Assembly: GCA_963514095.1 (NCBI GenBank)
Contig: OY741266.1
Span: forward strand, 11,063,797 to 11,127,796
Reading direction: 5' to 3'
DNA from: Eutrigla gurnardus
Lineage: Eukaryota; Chordata; Actinopteri; Perciformes; Triglidae
Length of the DNA stretch: 64,000 nt
A program made the translations under genes and the position numbers. This document shows positions 48,612 to 61,192 of this stretch, piece by piece. Numbering within the stretch: the first letter of the stretch is position 1; the number at the start of each line of letters is the position of its first letter. The notes beneath the pieces were generated by a model. That model had not been told where the DNA came from. It saw nothing but the letters and a program-made list of their open reading frames with translations, and ran no database searches.

Positions 48612-49239
48612 AGAATCTCCACCGTGAAACACAGGAGCAGAGGATTTTAGTGATTGTGTAAAATTGTAGCAGCAGCGCATGAATAAAGGGGGAACACTGG
48701 CCGTGTGTTGGATCGCATGTTGAAACGTTTCTGTTGCTTGCAGGTGAATGTTTGTCTTGTTTTCTCCCTTTTTAAGGCGATGAAACAACTACCATAAAGC
48801 AGCAAAATCTGGCACTGTTTCCTTAAAGTATGAATTATTAATTCAGTCGGTGCCATTCTGATATCCAGCCGTACTTCTGGGACTACAAACGGAAACCAGA
48901 ACACCTCACATATTAAAGCTTGTGCCATCTCCCACAGATTCTGCATGTATATGTTTCTACCGATTAAGCTTCAGCTACTGTCTGCACGTCGGCCGTCTGC
49001 ACAAATAAATACTGCAGACGTCAGATATGTGCTACTAAAAGAGGCCTCCCTATAGGAGGGAGAGGAAGCAGGCAGCACTAATAGAGGAAGATGAAGAAAG
49101 CAAGAGGGGCCTGGTGTAAAGGGAACCCCCGTCACGGGTGAAGGTTCGGATAACGGGTACAAGTGGACCTCCTCTCACTATGGAAACAAGGTTGGAGCTC
49201 AGTGAGTGCAGCCCATTGTTGGAATAAAAAAAACACTTT

Positions 49240-49500
49240 TAAATACAGAGGAGAGGGGAAACGGGAGAATGAGGAGAATTTAGGATGAGGGCAGAGAGAG
49301 AGATGAAAGAGTATAAGAAAGAGGGAGGAAGAGGAGAAAGGGATAGCCAAATTGGGAGGCAGAAGGAAAAGAGAGATTAAAAAAAGAATGTCAGGATTTG
49401 GAAAGAGAGAGGAGCGAGAAAGTTTGAAAGAGGAGGAGAACGAGGAGGAGAGGAGGGCTGGAAAGTCAGAGAGGAAAAAGGGAGGTGGAGAGAGAATCAG
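49240..49500. repeat. long purine-rich tract (GA-rich)
   Basis: About 260 bp of G and A on the + strand with few pyrimidines. Open frames rich in Glu, Arg and Lys, or in Ser and Phe on the other strand, are by-products. Confidence 0.8.
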
Positions 49501-49679
49501 GCCATTCATTCATGCCTCTAGAGACGGACGCAGTCTGAATTCAGGATAACTCATTCAAAACGCCAACTCCACTTTGTCCCACAGCACCTCTGTCAGTCTC
49601 CGCTGTAGTTACCAAGTGGCTGGGACACATCCGGAATACCTTAACACCATGACTGACAGCAATTTGCAGAATGTGACAC

Positions 49680-49844
49680 CCACACACACACACACACACA
49701 CACACTGGGGGGTTCCTCGTGCAATGTTGTTCAAGTTCTTTGGAGCAATAAACATGATCAGAGCGATGCCCTGGAAAGCCATGTTTGTTACTAATATGCG
49801 ATTCTCATGATGAATAATAATAATAACACATGTGCACACAGAGT

Positions 49845-49885
<41 letters not shown>
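49680..49885. repeat. two (CA)n microsatellites
   Basis: CA runs at about 49680-49705 and 49849-49885, separated by unique sequence. Confidence 0.95.
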
Positions 49886-49889
<4 letters not shown>

Positions 49890-50624
49890 CCCTCAGCATG
49901 CCCGGGGAAACATGCTGGAGCGTTGTCAGAACCCCACAATCTCCCTTCTGTGACACCAGAGAGTTTCCTTAACCCTGTCAGATAATTGGTCTCCGGGGAC
50001 GCAATGCTGCTTAAAGCTAAAAGCTAGACCTTAATAAGGCTGTAAACACACAAACACGGGCAGATGTTCACAATAAAAAGTAACGGACGCGTGCGAGGCC
50101 GAGGCACACGAGACAAAGGCACGTGCTCACACAACGCGGGGACATGAATCATTCCAGTCCGTGTTGTTACATCGCAAGCGAAAGGTGATAAATGCCAGAG
50201 CAATAAAGAAACGAGTCAATCAATTCTGCTGCCTTAGCGCTTTAGCTTCTCAGGCAAAGAAGAAGACGCGGGGCACCGGAACACCGGCCCCGGCTACGCT
50301 CTGGTTTTTCCACCCAGGCATGAACGCTTTTCATCTTCTTATTCTCCAGGTTTGTTTTTCGCTTCGCAGTTTCCTGCTTTAGAAACAGCAGCACATCCCA
50401 GAGGTGTTTTGACCAAGCTCTGTGCATCTATACGCGTGTGTGTGTGTGTGTGCGTCGGCGTGACCTTGTCAGGAGCGTTCCTACTTAATCATCTCGGGGA
50501 AATCTCAAACATTCCTTTAAAATTGAACATGAAAGGTAACCTTCTCTATTTTTACTTGCTGTCTCTCCGCAGAGAACCGGGGAATTATCTTTTTCACTTT
50601 GCCTCGGATCTGTGGATGGCGTAT

Positions 50625-50830
50625 GAATAGGATGGAGAGAGAGAGAGGGAGCGAAGGGGGGAAGGAACAGAGAGAGAGAGAGAGAGGGGAAGATGGGGAC
50701 AGAGGAAAGTGAGACTGAGTGGGTAGACAGAGGGGGGAAGAGTGTCTGAAAGAGGAAGAGTGACAGCCAGGCAGGAAGTAAGTTAGGGAGAGAAAGTGAG
50801 GCAGAAGTGAAGAAAAAGGTGCCGGGGAAG
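50625..50830. repeat. purine-rich tract
   Basis: GA-rich sequence with (GA)n at about 50668-50684. No coding signature. Confidence 0.8.
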
Positions 50831-51718
50831 AGCGGCTGCTCGTCACGCACTAGCAAGACAAATATTTGGTGTGAAGCAAAATGCTCCAGTCCTGAAGTGC
50901 AGAATAGGATTTAACAAGATGCAGAGGAGAGATGCTATAACGAGGTCCATAGTTACAAACAGGAAACTCCACCAAGTGAGGTGGAGTTGCAGCGGCGGAT
51001 AGCGGCTTCATTACAACGTGTCATAGCGTCACGCTGGGGGTTTTCTTTTCACATGAACGGACGTGACCAACGCGTTCACACCCTCCAAGGTGCGTGGGGG
51101 GCTTTCTCTTTCTTTTCCTCTCTGTCACAGGCGAGGGCATCCAGCTAAGTGGTGGTGTTGGCTGAGCCGGAGGCGAGAGCAGGGAGACCTCACGTTCGGC
51201 TGGGCTGCGATATTTAAGGAAGCCATCCAAAGCCTGTTACACTCAGTCAGCACCCGGTGGGTCAGTCCCATCAGAGACCAATTACAAGTACGGCGGAGCC
51301 ACGGACCAGAGGCTCGATCAAAGGAAACAATAGGGATGTAGAGCGTGCACAAAGTGACACATGCGTTCACGTGAACGTGTGCACGAAGCCTGCATACGTG
51401 CCCCCCCCCTCCTATTATCATCTCTCTCACCAGCTCTTTTGATCCTCATTTCCCTGTTTCTTCACCACCACAATGATCCTTCTGTCTTTTACAGCTCCAC
51501 CGAATCCCAAAGGCTTCACAGAAAACACTCACAGAGACCCACATACCAAATGTTCAACTATATTTACAAAAAAGTGAAAAAAGTGTCTTCCATGAAGTCA
51601 GAATTAATCAAGGACAGTGAGAGGTGACCGGGTTTAGTGTTCATGAAGCACGCACACACACAGTCTGTCCATTGGCGTCTGTCTGCTCACACGCACGCTA
51701 TTTTCTCATTGTGACATG

Positions 51719-51798
51719 CACACACACACACACACACACACGCCAGCAGAGCATAAATCATTCATAATGATCATTAAAAGGAGGGGGGGGGGGGGGGG
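51719..51798. repeat. (CA)n run and poly-G run
   Basis: CA repeats at about 51719-51740 and about 17 G residues at 51782-51798. Confidence 0.93.
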
Positions 51799-52460
51799 TG
51801 GAATAAATCGCCCCTCTGGCCCCCTCCCTCAGTCACAGTGATGTGAACTGACAGGCCACCAGATAAGGAGCAATTACCCAGAGTCATCTAGGCCAGGGAG
51901 CATAAGGCAGGTACGCACATTCCCATCCTCGCACACACACACACAAAAACACAATGCACCGACACGCCGAAACCCACACTGAGACACAGATGATCTCTCT
52001 CACTCAGTGCGTTTACCTTGATTTATTCCTTCTTTTCTCCCTGGTAAGAGGGGGAAAGGTTCCGTCTCTCTCTCTGTCTTCCTTTAGCGTAAGCCCCGGG
52101 GAGAAAAGGCACTTAAGATAACATAGACACGACACATGTTGAACCGAGGCTGCTGCTGGGACATACGGAGGCAGAGGCGAGGGGGAACAAGAGAGCTCTA
52201 CTCAAACAAAGATAAAGTACCTCTCCTTGACTGGCAAATGACAAGCCTAGAGGCTGAGACTGGATTGGGACAGTTTAGCACTCACTCTATTTACACTGTA
52301 GTTCTCCCTGTTTGGCAGTAATGAATTTTATTTGAATGGGGGAAAACCCCTTTATTGGGTAATTTAAAGCTCTTTTTCAAACACCTGTGACAAAAAACAA
52401 AACAAATAAGAAACTGGTAATAAGTCATTTTGCTGTGGGTTGACCTCTTAATTTAGCAAG

Positions 52461-52538
52461 TGAACGCATTCATTTAATATTTGTAGCCTTTTCAAATAAT
52501 GAACGCATTCATTTAATATTTGTAGCCTTTTCAAATAA
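52461..52538. repeat. perfect 39-bp tandem duplication
   Basis: The 39-bp unit starting TGAACGCATTCATTTAATAT and ending TTTTCAAATAA occurs twice without any mismatch (52461-52499 and 52500-52538). Confidence 0.98.
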
Positions 52539-54819
52539 ATATGTTCAATATGCTCGGCACGATGCAATATAAAAGCATAATATCCACGTCTAATTTTAGG
52601 CGGTCCACTGCGTTATGAATTTAGACTTGGCAGATTAAACAGAGAGTGATTTAACTGCAACCTCGGGGAGTAAAGAGTAGATGCAATGTAGCACAAGGCT
52701 AAACAGGCCAAGGCGTTGTGTGAGTAGCATGGGTTGCTTGTTTTCAGGGGCTTTGCCGAGATCAAATCCAACCTGACAGATCTTTTCGTCTGCACATGAA
52801 TGCCGAGATCTCATGAACGCTCCTCAGGTCAATTCAGTTCATCGAACAAAAAGAAAACTTTTAGATTCCACCACATGAACGTGCTACAAGACGCAACTTG
52901 CTGCCTAAAACATACCCCGAAAGGAGAAGAATCGGAGAGCGCTGATGTCATTGCGAAAGGGACGACCGGCATGGACGTCCTAGACCTTGTGCATAGGATG
53001 TGCTCACACAGTGTGATTAATTACAGCTAAATTATTTTTCCTAAATTATGTGTAAGCCTCATTAAATGAGGCCTGGGAGCCTTAGAACATCTGCAGTAGC
53101 TGTGAATGAGTCACTCACTGCAAGAGAAGCCGTTCAAGGAGGAAGAGAAATCATGCCATGCCCTCAGAATAACACAAAAATGTTTTTATGTATGAAGATT
53201 GGAAGATCTGTGAAGCACATTTAAACTAATAAGGGTCAAAAGTTGGCAAAGAAAGTCATATTGAGGGGTGAGAGTCTCATACTGTCAGTCAGTATTGGAT
53301 AAGATGGCCTGTTTGTTAGAAATGAGCTTTAGCTTTTCTGCTATATATGTTCTGAGAGTGTGTCCTTCATTCCCTCCCTGTACACTTGAAGGTCCAAATA
53401 AGCTATGTCCCAAAATGTAATAATTACATTCAACCGCCATTACTACACTGCAATTCATCAGTTCATAATAATGATCAGACAAAAACAGCAAAAACACTTA
53501 ACGATAACGCATGGAAAAGGGGCTTAACCTGACGGAGCTTAATCACGACGGCAAACAATGCTACACAGGTGGGTCACATTAGGTTGAGTGGCAATTAGCA
53601 GTAATTTGCCAGCTGTGAGGTTTAGAGGCGACACCAGGGAAATAATAGTCTCAAAAGTCACCAACTTGGTTCCCAAAGTGAAGATAGAAAATCACGCCAA
53701 GGTGTGCCAAGCAAAGACATACTGCACTGATGGAGGCCAGCAGCAGTTACACGCTCAAAATAACCACCGTGCATGTGTACAAATACCGTCAATAAAAGTC
53801 ACTTAGTCCTGCCGTTTCCATTATTTTGTCTACGTTCGAAAAGGTGGATGTGAATGATGAAATCAAACTCAGTTCAAACTTTGGATGAACTCAAAACTTA
53901 AAACTCAATTTCTTCAGATGTGACTGAAATAGAGGACGCGGCTGTCATCTGCGCTGGTGGATGGAGGTTGCTTTTGGGGCCACAAGGAGAACTATAAATA
54001 AAAAACAGCATCAATAGATAACAAAGGGAGTCAATATTCTCCTGACAGGAATCACACTGAACGCAGGGAGGAAAAGTCAGGACGCAGATTTGTTTGAAAG
54101 ACGGTTGTCCTCAATTTGATGACAGAAAGGAATACGTTTATTTTTCAGTAATTACTTTATTTATCTTTTGTTGCCTCTCTCTTGCTCTTATCCCCCCCTG
54201 TTTCATTTCTGGGAGGGAACAAGTTCAAACCATGTACCAGACCATGTGCCGGCCCGGTGTGACACGATGCAGCGCCGCCGCTGAAGCGATGCTGTGGAGA
54301 TGATGTAGCCCCCGGGCCATGCGGAGACGTCGGGCCGGGCTGGAGAACAGTAAATAGCAACGTAATTATTTAACAGACTGCAGAGTCAAACGCCGCTGCA
54401 ATGTGTGACCTTTACATTGCTGGTGGGCTAATACAGAAATGAAGAGCAAGCACGAGAAGCTGAGGAGAGGGATTGGGGGAGCGGTCACACCCAGACGAAC
54501 ACACACACACACACTTGCATTTGCGCATACATCCACATTTAAAATCAAGCATTCATGCATGAGGATCTAATATTGTTATTAGTGATGCAGAAGATAATCA
54601 CACGCACACTTGCTGACTGTTCTGGTTACACTATGTTCGCACCGTACACCAAAGCGTGTGTGTGTGTGTGAGTGGGAGTGTGTGTGTGTGTGTGTGCGTG
54701 CGTGCGCGTGGTAAATCAGGCAATCCTGCAGTGAAAGTTACTGTCAGACCGACTATGGCAGGGATGTGCTGATAGAGAGGTTTTAGCGCAGCAGACTACT
54801 GCCTCAGGCCGAGAGGAAC

Positions 54820-55115
54820 ACGGTGGAGGAGGAAGGGGGAGGAGGAGGGGGAGGAGGGCAAACAGTGGAAAGGAGGAGAAGCAACAGAGATAAAGAAAAC
54901 GGGAATGCGGGGCGGAAAATAAACAAGGTTATAGAAATAGTCGGGGGAGGCAACGAGCAAGGGATTTGAGTGAGGTGGGAACCAAGGTCAGACCAGTGAA
55001 GCGGGGAGGAAGGAGAGAGAGTGGTGACAAAGGGAAGGAAGGAGGGACAGAGAGAACGGGTGACAATGAAAAGAGGGGGTGGGGAGGAGGGAGGGAGGGC
55101 CGAGGAGGAGGAGAG
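54820..55115. repeat. GGA-rich purine tract
   Basis: Mostly GGAGGA/GAGGGA sequence over about 300 bp, with a short interruption near 54925-54950. The long Pro/Ser-rich open frame on the opposite strand is a compositional artefact. Confidence 0.8.
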
Positions 55116-55218
55116 AGACCTTCGCATGATAATTTGTTCATTAGGAAAGACCTTGACCGAGAATCTTCTCTCTACATCCTGATCTCCTGACTCCGCTCCT
55201 CCTCTTTCCTCCTTGTCT

Positions 55219-55229
55219 CCACCCCCCCC

Positions 55230-55260
<31 letters not shown>

Positions 55261-55262
55261 AA
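55219..55262. repeat. poly-C followed by (CA)n
   Basis: About 27 C residues run directly into about 8 CA units. Confidence 0.95.
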
Positions 55263-56131
55263 CCCACTCTGCTTAGTTTTCTCTTTTTCTCCCTCTCAAC
55301 GTCACCGCTCTCTCATTATAGAATCGCTACTCAGCAACTCTAAGACATGGAGGCATGGTGAGCGAGCTAGAGGGAGAGAGAGATGTACAGAGAGAGAGAG
55401 AGAGAGCATGACGGGCTGCCATCATGTGACTTCTTTCTATTCTGCCCTCACCTTCCTCCACAAGCACACTGTGCACGCACGTGGAGGATCCCCTTCTAAA
55501 CTGGTGACTTCAAGTGCCCCCCGAGCTTAAACGAGATGAATAAATCCTTTCAGAGGGATTCGAGAGGAACAGGGTTTTTATAACAGGCATGCACTTTGGC
55601 AAACAAATGTGAAATCAATAAAGAGTGCCCTTAGACACGCAAAGTGTCCCCCATCAGCTGCATACAAAAGAACAGCGAGGGGAATCTCTGGGCTCATAAA
55701 GTGAAAAATAAATGCTCTGAGTGAATAATTTACTTAAAGCAACAAAAAAGAAAAGTGATGACAACAGATTTCTTTGGAATACATTAGATGGCTCAGACTC
55801 CATGGTTTATTCAAAATGTGGTAAGGAAGAGGGTGTCACACGCAGGGGAACTGGGGCTTCACCATCCTGACCCATTTCATAGGCAAGGAGCAAAGAAGGA
55901 ACGGCAACGGTTTAGTAGGTTAGTGTCTGACACCGAAGGAGAGCGAAGTCAAAATGAAGTGGCGCCACGCACACAAACATCAACAACATAACTCTGACTA
56001 CATAACGTCTACAATGCCAGAAGTCATTACAAGCACATCGGATAAATAAACACAGCAGCAGGAATCCTCCAACATTAACACGATGCATGCCAGATCACCT
56101 CAGAACCAACATGCATTCCACACTAAGAGAA

Positions 56132-56171
56132 GTGTGGAGTTGTTGACCACTTGTGGCGCTATAGAGCAGTG
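56132..56171 (+). repeat. 40-bp dispersed repeat (GTGTGGAGTTKTTGACCACT), copy 1
   Basis: A block running from GTGTGGAGTTGTTGACCACT to GAGCAGTG matches 57268-57307 with a few substitutions. It may be a fragment of a longer element; flanks do not align. Confidence 0.6.
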
Positions 56172-56177
56172 CTCTGA

Positions 56178-56227
56178 TTAATGAGGCCTCATTAACATAG
56201 TACCTCAAGTACTGTTCAGGTACTATG
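56178..56227. other. 18-bp perfect palindrome followed by a 10-bp-stem hairpin
   Basis: TTAATGAGGCCTCATTAA (56178-56195) is a perfect palindrome. It abuts CATAGTACCT (56196-56205) and AGGTACTATG (56218-56227), a perfect 10-bp stem with a 12-nt loop. Confidence 0.9.
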
Positions 56228-57267
56228 TGGTAGCCTCGCTACTTAAGCCATTTGGACTTGAACACTGTGGAGCAGACATTACATCTGCCCTTGGAAGTAA
56301 CAAAAAAAGTTTTAATCCTTTTCATGGGAATTGTGATTGAATGTTACTTGTGCTGACGGAGGAACCTGCAGCGCTGCGCCGGCTGGCAGTCGGGTAAGTG
56401 GCCGTGGAATGTCTTCCATTGTTTGGTATGCAATTGTTTGGCCCATATCTTTGTGCACCAGAACCAAGGGTGGGATGGAGGTGCAGAGAAACAGTGGGAG
56501 AAATGAATGGGTAAGATAAACGGACAAAGCCGAGGCGATGGCATGCATGCAACACCACAGGTGTCTCCAGCAACCTCTGCACACGGCACCTCACGCCACA
56601 TGTTCAGCAATACGGCAACAATACCCAACATTTTTTCCTCGGGACGATGTGGAAGTTAAATACAAAGATGATTGGTGATGTGAGCCTTCATTGGATTATT
56701 TGGGTTTAATGGCCAACACCTCAAATACACACAGCTAGAGTGGAGCATAACAGCACTTGGTGGCCAGGGTGCATCCCAGTATGTTTCCACTTGATCCTTC
56801 GTCACTCCAGCTAAAAACGGCACACCGGCGAGAGGTGCCAGGTAGCAAGTGTAATGGGCCGTTCAGAGGCGGTATCAAATACATATTTTACATGTCTCTG
56901 AATGCTGTAGAAGAGGCAGCACGGATTAGGGAACAACAGCTGGCAGCCTTGGGGGAGACTCCGAGAAAAGCCAGAGCAGCTTGCAGCTCGTAAGCAACTT
57001 TGTGTTAAAGAGATCAGAAAAAAGGGGCCTGAGCTGTTGAGCCCTCAGGCAAGAGGGGACGGGCTCGACGACTAGAGCTGGACAACAAAACAGCAACACA
57101 GCAGAGAATATAACATCCAGCTCTCATGATGATTATGACAAAACTCATCTCAAGATGATCAGATATGCATGTCATAATAATTGGAAGATGATTTTATAAT
57201 AATACGATAAAATACATTGAGACAAATTTTGGGAGCTGAGGTTATTACGGCAGACCAGTCAGTAACG

Positions 57268-57307
57268 GTGTGGAGTTTTTGACCACTAGTAGTGCTGTTG
57301 AGCAATG
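57268..57307 (+). repeat. 40-bp dispersed repeat, copy 2
   Basis: Matches 56132-56171: GTGTGGAGTTTTTGACCACT through GAGCAATG, same orientation. Confidence 0.6.
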
Positions 57308-57476
57308 TCGTTATGTGTTTGGGCTTTCGTGAGCGAGTCCTGACGCATTTCAGCTGATTGAAAGTCAGCGGGTGTCAACAGATGTAGCAATGCCTCATTT
57401 ATAACGTCTGTGTTTGAAACAGTGTTCTGATCTAGAGGACCAACGACGAGTAGACGAGAACACACTCAAGTAGAGT

Positions 57477-57503
57477 ATTAGTAGTAGTAGTAGTAGTAGT
57501 AGT
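57477..57503. repeat. (TAG)n trinucleotide repeat
   Basis: About nine GTA/TAG units. Confidence 0.95.
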
Positions 57504-59022
57504 ACTGAGATTTGTAACCACCTGAACAAACCTGATGAGTCTCCTCTTTGCCTCTGGCTTTCAGAAAGCATCTCATTCATTAATATATATTGAGTTCACA
57601 TGTGTCCTTTTATAGTTTAGTTATCCTTCCTTTAAATGTCAGGTCATATTGTAATAGCAATCCTCACTGGGGATGTGAGTACGTAGTATATAAAATATTA
57701 TTTGGTTAATAAAAAAGATTTCAAATGGTTTCTAATGTTAAAAGATTAAACAATACTACATTTTGACTGTTTTCTGATTATTTTCTTATTTTTAGACTGG
57801 TTGGCTACTCTAAATTTAAACTCAAGGAAATGAGTTCTTCACATAACAAATTGGAGGCTTTCCATTGGCATTGTTCAAATGCTAAGGCTGTTGAGCTGTT
57901 GTCTTCAACATCCACTATCTGCTATTAAAGACATACTGGGATTAAGTAAATGCCTGCTGTTCTTCCTCTCTCAATAGTACTGATGATAGACCTTGAGAAC
58001 TGCAAATGCCGACTTCACCATGGATGGCGTGGTACCTGCTCGATTGTCATTAATGCAACAGTGTTTTGTTTCTGCTCCCAACTGAGACGATGTGTACTAA
58101 CTCTGCCTTTTGCTGCAAACACTCCTACACTTTTTTTCTGTAATAATAACATGACCTTGGTTACCTTGTTTCATTAAACGGACACAGTGGAAAAGGAGAT
58201 ATAACGAGGGACAAGACGTTTTATTTTATCTCAGTTGTACCGCGCGCCGTCACACAGCAGAAGGAGAGGTTTTGTCATCAGCGGCAACCGAGCCTGTGAA
58301 AACATTTTGCTGGCTTAGCTACATTTGACTTCTCATGGGAAATTCCATTTTCAGACCGCAATGCTGAAACACAGCGTACTGCTCCGAGGTGTCCATCTTT
58401 GGGTATGGATCAATATGGCTCATAATAGATCTGTTTGGGTATGTTTCACACGGCAGTCTGTGCTCATCTTGATTCCACATTCCTCAGCTCAGATAGCGTA
58501 ACACAGGCTCGGGTATTGTTTACTAGGAGAAAAACAATACTTCTATATTTCTAACTCGCTGTAGCAACTGCCTTCAAGGAGTTAATGATTTTACCATTTC
58601 AGGATAACAAAACTGCCGGGCTGCAGCAGCGAGTGGATGTCATGTCCTCCACGCTGCTGTATCGAGCTCCAGTGATGCTGAGGTCAGCACTGCTTCTGGG
58701 GCCAATGTGAAAATAGGCAGACGGGGTGGTGACTCGTCTTTGTGAAGAGGACGAGAAATCTCAACCTACAGTTAGATTACAGCCTAAAAACCCAAACGCC
58801 ACCATCCCCACTATCCTGACTAATGCAGCGAGTCCTGGACGCTGCTCCATTTCTGACAGGAGAGCCCTGCTAAGGGACTAGTCTATTTTAGGTTAGGCCA
58901 GTCTCAGTCTGAGTCACAGTGTGGTCAATCAGACAGTCAACAACAACACCAAAGTAATAAGAAAAATGAACCTAAAGCTTATTGCTAACCAACCCCTGGG
59001 CTATCTCAGAGCTAAGAGCTGT

Positions 59023-59036
59023 GTTTCCATGGTAAC
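59023..59036 (+). promoter_or_regulatory. candidate RFX X-box
   Basis: GTTTCCATGGTAAC fits every position of the X-box consensus RYYNYYATRRNRAC. It lies about 36 kb upstream of the pcdh7 start codon. A chance match is quite possible. Confidence 0.3.
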
Positions 59037-59284
59037 AATCAATGATTCCTGCTGACAACTGCCAATCAAAAGACAAGAAAGCTTATGATTTGTTAGAAAT
59101 GTTGCTCTGATTGAGTTCAATACCATTTTGCTACATCACTGGATGTTAAAGATCCCATATTATACTGTTTTTCATCAATTTCACACAGCTGTCAGAGGTC
59201 CAACAACACTGTTTTTGATATGCATTGCCCCAAACTCATCCATGGTCCTGAATTTCAGAATAAAAAAAAAATGAGTCCTGTTTA

Positions 59285-59645
59285 AGACAGGGTTGGACCC
59301 CTTTTTGCCTTCAGAGCTGCTATAATTCTTCATGGCAAAGATTCAACAAAGTGCTGGAAGCATTCCTCAGACATTTGGTCCATATTGACATGATAGCATC
59401 ACACAGTTGCTGCAGATGTCAGCTGCACGTCCATGATGTAAATCTCCCTTTCACCCACATCCCCCACACCATTCCATCACCAGCCTGAACCGCTGATACA
59501 AAGAAGGATCCATGCTTTTCACACCAAATTCTTACCCGACCAGCTGAATGTCACAGCAGAAATGGAGACATATCAGACCAGGAGATGTTTTTCCAATCTC
59601 CTTTTGTCCAATGTTAGTGAGCCCATTCAAACTGTAACTGAATTA
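59285..59645 (-). pseudogene. Tc1-like transposase relic (Tc1/mariner)
   Basis: On the minus strand, broken frames read LQQLCDAIMSIWTKCL, with nearby pieces matching the C-terminus of fish Tc1-like transposases. The + strand has the recognisable words TTTGGTCCATATTGACATGA, CATCACCAGCCTGAACCGCTG and CATATCAGACCAGGAGATGT. An internal deletion has joined the block around the last catalytic region to the block upstream of it, and several stops are present. There are no inverted ends in reach. It is an inactive fragment. Confidence 0.88.
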
Positions 59646-59973
59646 TGAAAGAGCATAGTGAATTGTTTGAGCATTAAATGATTTATTGATCTCGACCTGG
59701 ATTTGTTTGAATTGAAGTGAATACACATGTGATGACCCTGTCTGCTCCCGCCTTGCAAAAACTGATGCCGATAGGCAGTTTCCCTTGATAACACCAGCCG
59801 AGATGCTGCTCGGAGGACACAATGAAGGAGAAGGCTGACAAATACGCAGAGAAAAGAAGCAGAAAGGATAAATATGAGATCAAAATACAGTGAATGCATG
59901 CATTGAGGCGTCTGCCCCTGGGGAGCTATAGAAAACCTTACATACACATGTAATCATGTCCCACACTGCAACA

Positions 59974-60098
<125 letters not shown>

Positions 60099-60391
60099 CA
60101 GAAAGCAGCATCTCATGAGCCATAATTGGCTGAGCACATTGACCTTGTTGAGTGTGTTTCCCTGTGCGTGCGTCTAAGTGCTTCTGGAGGTTTTCGAGGC
60201 AGGCTTAGACCCCAGCACGCAGGTTCCAGAAATGTCTCATTTTGCAGCGTAAGCATCGTTTTATTCATAGCGTATTAAAATTATATGTGATGATGGATGG
60301 ACCTTTAATAGACGGAGCCCCTGGGCTCTTACACCATGCGAGTATATGTCTGGCTCTCTATGTGTGAGAGTCTGAGAGGGGGGTGGGGTGA

Positions 60392-60410
60392 GGGGGGGGG
60401 GGGGGGGGGG
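60392..60410. repeat. poly-G tract
   Basis: About 19 consecutive G residues after a G-rich lead-in. Confidence 0.93.
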
Positions 60411-60594
60411 ATGTATAGAGACGAGGGTCAAAGTTAAAGTGGGCCTCCTGTCATTTTGATGTGAGGCTTTATGCAAGATGGGGTAATGGAGGAAAACAGA
60501 GAGAAGCAACACAAGGAGACTGTAATACTGACCTGAAACAAACAGATCTTCCAAAACACACTCTTCCTGCACCTTCCTGCAAACTACCGTACAC

Positions 60595-60601
60595 ACACAT
60601 G

Positions 60602-60632
<31 letters not shown>

Positions 60633-60960
60633 ATTTGCACATCACGACTACTACACACAGCGGGCACAAGTACCTTCTCACACACACTGGTTTCCAAAAC
60701 ACACACGCCTTTGGATGTAGAGCGCTGAGAGGAGAATTGCCGGCGGCCAGAGTTGTCCTATCTAATAACACCCCAAAATGGAAGGAACGGGGGAGGAGAG
60801 TGAAGGAGGAGAGGGAGGAGAAGAGAGAGAAAAAGAGCAAAGTGCTGAATATGTATTTTGAAAAGAATGTGGCCGTTCAGGCAAGAAGGCATGACGGCAC
60901 AACATGCATGGACAACCGGCATACACAGATACATGTTCCTGCACCACAGAATACGTACAG

Positions 60961-60998
<38 letters not shown>

Positions 60999-61147
60999 GC
61001 ATCAGATACACATGCGCACACATACAATGTCAGGCTAAAAGAATTTACGCCTGTTTTGATCTGGACTTCTAACAGTCTTTGTTCAGAGCTCTGGGGATAC
61101 ACAAAGACAGAAATACAGGCTGAGCTCTGAGCTCGAGCAAACACTTG

Positions 61148-61190
<43 letters not shown>
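60595..61190. repeat. cluster of (CA)n microsatellites
   Basis: CA runs at about 60595-60629, 60960-60997 and 61149-61190, with CA-rich sequence between. Histidine/threonine-rich open frames here are artefacts. Confidence 0.95.

Positions 61191-61192
<2 letters not shown>

Larger units (their letters stand above)
48301..56131. other. upstream intergenic sequence, no gene seen
   Basis: Mostly unique-looking sequence broken by the purine tracts and microsatellites listed, plus (TG)n at about 48579-48611 and 54655-54700. A palindrome GCCTCATT-A-AATGAGGC lies at 53056-53072. No coding or RNA gene could be supported. Confidence 0.6.
57310..59284. other. upstream intergenic sequence, no gene seen
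   Basis: AT-rich unique-looking DNA with the (TAG)n and the X-box candidate listed. Short open frames have no recognisable domains. Confidence 0.6.

Noticed and set aside
54804..55262. Pro/Ser-rich frames on the minus strand
   Set aside because: They translate a GGA-rich purine tract and a C run. Composition alone explains them.
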